Assembly: GCF_021155775.2 (NCBI RefSeq)
Contig: NC_060238.1
Coordinates: 25,140,470 to 25,204,469, forward strand
Reading direction: 5' to 3'
Length of the DNA stretch: 64,000 bases
Source: Neodiprion pinetum
Taxonomy: Eukaryota; Arthropoda; Insecta; Hymenoptera; Diprionidae
The position numbers and the translations under genes are program-made. The notes under the pieces were generated by a model. It saw nothing but the letters and a program-made list of their open reading frames with translations. It was not told the DNA's origin and did no database searches. Shown one piece after another: positions 61,301-64,000 of the stretch; within the stretch, counting starts at the first letter, position 1, and every line of letters starts with the position of its first letter.

Positions 61301-63068
61301 AGCACGAACAAACTCCGACTTTGTAAACTCAACTTATCGAGTTATTCTAAAGGTTGCGATATAATATAAGTGGTAATTATTTTTTTTCAATAACGTTACG
61401 TAACTTCATCCTCGTGATCTCGGGAAAACTGCCGCTCGCAACGACGAACGACTTTCATCTTATTGTTGGTACAATACTTTCTGGCAAAGAATACCTGCCA
61501 AGAACGTAAAACTCTTACAGAGATCGAGTTGTTCCTAATATACACAGCGTTGTGTCCGTCCTACTAAAAACTAATTTCGCATGTCTCAGGACGGTTATAG
61601 AATCGAGCCGTATAGTTCGACATTAATTTACCTAACCGAGCAACGCGTCGTTTCAATTCTCACGTTATAAATACATTATATATTTATACAGTATATACAT
61701 ACATATCGATAATACGCCTCACCGTAATTACAATAACAATTTGATATTACAGCACTTTTCTAAGAAACGAAAATTACACCCGGTCTTGTATACAGGTCAA
61801 GAGAGGGGGGGGGTGTAAGGACGGTGATAAGCGATAAAGTGTTGCCGGGCTTGATATAAAACATTCAAAGGAAAGCGTTCTTCCTCGATTCTTGTCTCTC
61901 ACACGCTAGCCTGCGCGACGGCTATCTGCGCCAAGATTAAGTCTACGTACACATATACACATATATACGTACATATATATATTATTATTACTACACGTAT
62001 GCACAATCCGAACGCATCACGCACGCTTGTTTCACCGTTTTAAACTGATTCCAGGAAAGACTCCCGCGATTGACCGAGAAAATAATTGATCATCAACCGT
62101 TTGAAATCTACCTACGTTGCCGCGATATATATATATATATGTTTCTGCATTTAAATTCACTTCTTCTGATTATTGTTTTACCATTTCTTTATTGTGTGTT
62201 TATTCTTAACGACGTCGTAAGTCAGGTTAACTCGTGCACGCATTGCGCGTGTAAGTGTGTTGGATACGTAGGTGTAACGTTCCCGATTTAAAGTCAGAGA
62301 CTCGTGCTCGGAGGAGGAAAATTAACCGGGTTTTTAAAATTTATATCGTCAATCAAAAGAGTGTAACCAGGAATAAAAGCATTCCGCTGCCAATTAGTAC
62401 AAAAATTGTTGGTAAAAAGATTAGTTAGATAATAACTGTAAAGTTATACAACAAACTGACGAATGAGTTGAAAAATTAAAGGCAAAATTGAAAAAAATAG
62501 ATCGGTGACGATGTGTAAATAGAACTTAAATATATAAACAGAAATTGTGTGTAATAAATACAATTAATAGTACCGAGCGGTACTATTATTGTATTTTCCT
62601 TTTTTTTTTCAATTATTTTATTTCATCCGAACCCGCGCACGGATAATTGCATTTACCTGCGATGGTAATTACCGTATATTATATCTGTAAATATTTGTAA
62701 AACATTTGCAATAAATTCAAATTCATATTCAATAGTTTCTGTAAATGTATTTTTCAACAATTTTTTCCTCGTCCTTTAGAAAGGGTTTCATCTACTCCAG
62801 CATCGTGAATCGGTACAACCGGATTCTCGCGGTGATCGCAGGATCGAGTTAAGGACCTTAAAAGAATAAATCCGACCCTCGCTCAACCGTCACATAAAGT
62901 CGACCCCTGAGGTTGGATAACAGGACGTGTAAGGGTTGGGGGTTCGGGTTTTCGGGCATTTACCTTGTCGCGTTTCACCCTCGGCTGCTGCAATCGGGGA
63001 ACTTCTATCCCACGCGACAATGAAGCAGGAGGAGGACGTTTGCGAAGAAGGAAGGGGGAGGTTATAAA
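44711..63068 (-). CDS. MICU3: Mitochondrial calcium uptake protein, MICU3-type (5' incomplete)
   Basis: Exons, in transcript order: 63068-62964 (likely), 51989-51848, 51012-50902, 48845-48798, 48079-47997, 47313-47251, 46299-46198, 45702-45580, 45436-45213, 45119-44962, 44886-44711. All borders are GT-AG and phases join to 444 aa plus TGA; the last ten exons alone give 409 aa. Diagnostic segments are FASVEYDGQLYMTPQDF, GILSYTEYLFLLSILTKPQT, GFRIAFNMFDIDGNERVDKT (EF-hand 1), TTHFFGKTGKDELKYDGFRR, GISFEEFRVFYQFLNNLEDF and FDVDGDGQLSYKEF (EF-hand 2). Both loops have Asp at 1 and 3 and Glu at 12. The order and wording match MICU3 better than MICU1 or MICU2. MICU proteins sit in the mitochondrial intermembrane space and gate the calcium uniporter. 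The N-terminal targeting/membrane exon is not in the window. Confidence 0.92.
45580..47313 (-). CDS. MICU3: MICU3-type gene, three linker exons
   Basis: Exons 47313-47251 (63 bp), 46299-46198 (102 bp) and 45702-45580 (123 bp) all begin and end in phase 0. They encode the low-similarity linker between EF-hand 1 and the C-lobe: IRRLLGGSLKERDLDEATSR, LRTLVAPSEEALRAKAKLRQ and MEKIFSHAWRGRHGGNLEIN onward. The equivalent human MICU3 segment is also a charged linker. Symmetric phases would permit exon skipping without frameshift. Confidence 0.82.
47997..48079 (-). CDS. MICU3: MICU3-type gene, exon with EF-hand 1
   Basis: The acceptor must be CTCGTAG at 48080-48081, not the nearer CCACAG, because only the longer exon restores phase after 48798 and gives LTKPQTGFRIAFNMFD as in the family. 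The EF loop DIDGNERVDKTE has all key liganding positions. The donor is GTGAGT at 47996. Confidence 0.92.
50638..50664 (+). repeat. (TA)n microsatellite
   Basis: About 13 TA units in a MICU3 intron. Confidence 0.9.
51848..51989 (-). CDS. MICU3: MICU3-type gene, N-lobe exon (first secure exon)
   Basis: The 142-bp exon, phase 0 in and 1 out, encodes RDDDLHKAVRLTTRERRFIK, then FASVEYDGQLYMTPQDFLDS, the beginning of the MICU core that contacts the partner subunit. Confidence 0.92.
52299..52335 (+). repeat. (GA)n microsatellite
   Basis: A pure GA tract of about 37 bp within the large MICU3 intron. Confidence 0.92.
52584..52700 (+). repeat. Dispersed repeat C, copy 1
   Basis: It shares AGAGCAGCCAGAGTTGGCAG, AAATGCAGTTTGGT and ATCCTCGTGATTC-like sequence with 61088-61190. 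This copy has an extra tandem unit of CCAGAGTTGGCAG. Element class unknown. Confidence 0.6.
53102..53142 (+). repeat. (GAA)n microsatellite
   Basis: About 13 AAG/GAA units. The poly-Glu and poly-Lys ORFs across it are artefacts. Confidence 0.9.
54868..55005 (+). mobile_element. Family A element, decayed fragment
   Basis: About 138 bp match the right half of the 19128-19510 copy (GGAGTTACAGATCCAATGGA, ATAGAATAGCGTGAAAATGG, GATTTCTAGGTTCAGTTACC), with an internal deletion and a small ATGGA expansion. Confidence 0.6.
57537..57900 (+). repeat. Family B-related fragments with a repeated internal motif
   Basis: Three successive, decayed occurrences of a motif like AGATTCGTGATTAGCGATCC followed by AAAA and CC-rich sequence, then CCAATTTTCA, are spaced about 110-130 bp apart. 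The same motif appears at about 16630 and in both family B copies. It looks like an internally repeated element. Confidence 0.5.
58810..58893 (+). repeat. (GAA)n microsatellite
   Basis: An interrupted AAG/GGA tract of about 84 bp. The Lys/Glu ORF is an artefact. Confidence 0.92.
59522..60333. mobile_element. Palindromic element with TA target-site duplication, 812 bp
   Basis: The terminal inverted repeats GGGGAATTCCATGCGAA (left) and the complement of TTCGCATGGAATTCCCC (right) are flanked by TA (59520-59521 and 60334-60335). Internal arms also pair, for example ATTTCTAGACCGGTT (about 59840) with AACCGGTCTAGAAAT (about 59928), around an A-rich centre near 59900. No transposase ORF is present. 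This fits a foldback MITE, probably of the Tc1/mariner group by its TA target. Confidence 0.75.
61088..61190 (+). repeat. Dispersed repeat C, copy 2
   Basis: See the partner copy at 52584-52700. This copy lacks the duplicated CCAGAGTTGGCAG unit and has a poly-T run in the middle. Confidence 0.6.
62964..63068 (-). CDS. MICU3: MICU3-type gene, likely upstream exon
   Basis: On the minus strand the acceptor ATTAACCCAG and donor GTAAAT bound 35 open codons in phase 0-0, ending LQQPRVKRDK, which joins directly to RDDDLHKAVRLTTRERRF of the exon at 51989. An in-frame TAA just upstream of the acceptor means the exon cannot extend without splicing, and no ATG lies within it. The Pro/Arg-rich sequence fits the variable N-terminal region of MICU3. 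The intron to the next exon is about 11 kb. Confidence 0.55.
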
Positions 63069-63551
63069 CTGGGTTAATTACCGATGTAACCTCACGTAAT
63101 TACCGTTCGGGGCGAGGTATCGTCGTAAAAAACACCCTCAGCTCGCGGCTCTCTGAGTCGGTCGGTGGATATTCAAATGACCGCAGGGGTGCTCCGGAGG
63201 GATTACATCGATGTCCGAGCCAACGTTGGTGTATCCTTGGCTTTGCGGGCGGACGGTGAACTTGTGAATACATGGCGATGGTGAACGTATGCGTTATGGT
63301 TGGTACAGACGCGCCGTTTCAACAATTCCCGAACCGACGTTTCCGAGAGGGGAATTAAAACGATCTCGACTAATTTCGAAAAGAAAGTGAAAACATCGAG
63401 TTGTAAGTTGTAACGTCAACGCTTCCCTCGTAGAATCTGTACTACAACGAAAGAAACCGAAAGAGGATGGTAAAAAAATTTACTTCGATCTTCATTGGAG
63501 GTCGATGTAGTCGATTCGTTAACACTTTCAATCGTAGCGGCGTTATATCCA
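63069..63551. other. Region upstream of the likely MICU3 exon
   Basis: GC-moderate unique DNA with no recognised ORF. It would be intron or promoter of the MICU3-type gene, whose first exon was not found in the window. Confidence 0.35.
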
Positions 63552-64000
63552 TTTTTTTGGATATTTAGACAACTCTGAAAACATACTTCTTTGCGGTTTT
63601 TGGCTATTCCTGGTAGTATACTAACAGGTTTTCAATACTCGAGAGTAATTGTTGCGGTATAATGTTAATTATTATTGTTGGAATGAAATTGATTGAAAAA
63701 AATCGTGAAAATTGAAGGAATAATTCATTTCCGAGAAAGTTATCTTTTTTCTCTCTCTCTACGCGTATACACGTTTTACATAAATTATAAGTATTCGGGG
63801 TCGCTGATTACGAATGTGTAATCGGATCTTAAAAATTCAGTATGACGAATCCAATCAGCGACTCCGCAAACCCCTGCAGAGTTTTTCGGCCGGAATTGAT
63901 AGGACGTGAAATTTTTGTACACTATATTGGATCCGCCATATTGAATTTGAAAAATCTGAAATCAGATTCGTAATAAAATATCCGAAAAACCATGGAACGC
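63552..64000 (+). repeat. Dispersed repeat family B, copy 2 (runs off window)
   Basis: Related along most of its length to 5426-5795, starting at GATATTTAGACAACTCTGAA and including GAGAAAGTTATC, GTCGCTGATTACGAAT and a GATCCGCCATATTGAAT segment. It is cut by the window end. Confidence 0.7.

Larger units (their letters stand above)
51990..62963 (-). other. Large intron of the MICU3-type gene, about 11 kb
   Basis: It contains a (GA)n tract (52299-52335), (GAA)n tracts (53102-53142 and 58810-58893), repeat C copies (52584-52700 and 61088-61190), a family A fragment (54868-55005), family B fragments (about 57537-57900) and a palindromic TA-inserted element (59522-60333). No independent gene was recognised on either strand. 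The GC-rich patch around 60420-60640 could be regulatory. Confidence 0.5.

Overview
The window is nuclear DNA of an insect. The probable order is Hymenoptera (sawfly, wasp or bee-like), but that is only an inference from intron-rich genes, CpG-rich AT-moderate composition and very abundant (GA)n and (TA)n microsatellites. No bacterial-style operons, CRISPR array, rRNA or convincing tRNA were seen. Three protein genes were reconstructed from splice sites whose phases join correctly.

Region 1 (about 1-28.2 kb, + strand) is one long gene whose 5' end may lie outside the window. Seven exons (2-354, 587-711, 15924-16013, 23015-24615, 25251-27438, 27570-27728, 27817-27989) join in phase to 1562 codons plus stop. 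They encode an acidic N-terminus, a long Ser/Pro-rich disordered middle and two C-terminal PDZ domains most like the last PDZ pair of pro-interleukin-16/PDZD2-type scaffolds. Two introns, of about 15 kb and 7 kb, hold microsatellites, a family of small inverted-repeat elements, a palindromic TA-inserted MITE and a few weak candidate alternative exons or promoters.

Region 2 (about 28-32.7 kb) holds the 3' flank of the PDZ gene with a 136-bp (GA)n tract. It is followed by a complete five-exon mitochondrial ribosomal protein L24 gene (mRpL24, minus strand, 31370-30144, 251 aa), convergent with the PDZ gene. Upstream of mRpL24 lie a probable promoter and a possible hAT-type MITE.

Region 3 (about 32.69-43.70 kb) is an 11-kb tandem satellite of about 33 nearly identical 335-bp monomers. 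It has sharp edges, a 14-bp perfect palindrome in most monomers, and shared variants showing nested block duplications. The many short ORFs in it are by-products of the repeat.

Region 4 (44.7 to at least 51.99 kb, probably to 63.07 kb, minus strand) is a mitochondrial calcium uptake protein gene, best matched to MICU3. Ten exons join perfectly in phase, an eleventh likely 5' exon is at 62964-63068, and the first exon (targeting peptide) is beyond the window. Three consecutive phase-0 exons encode the variable linker between the two lobes. The 11-kb intron holds a second palindromic TA-inserted element of 812 bp and other dispersed repeats.

The genes do not form a functional cluster, although two neighbouring minus-strand genes both encode mitochondrial proteins. 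The least routine features are the 335-bp satellite with its block-duplication history, the dispersed inverted-repeat families, and the modular symmetric exons. No clearly new molecular system was found.
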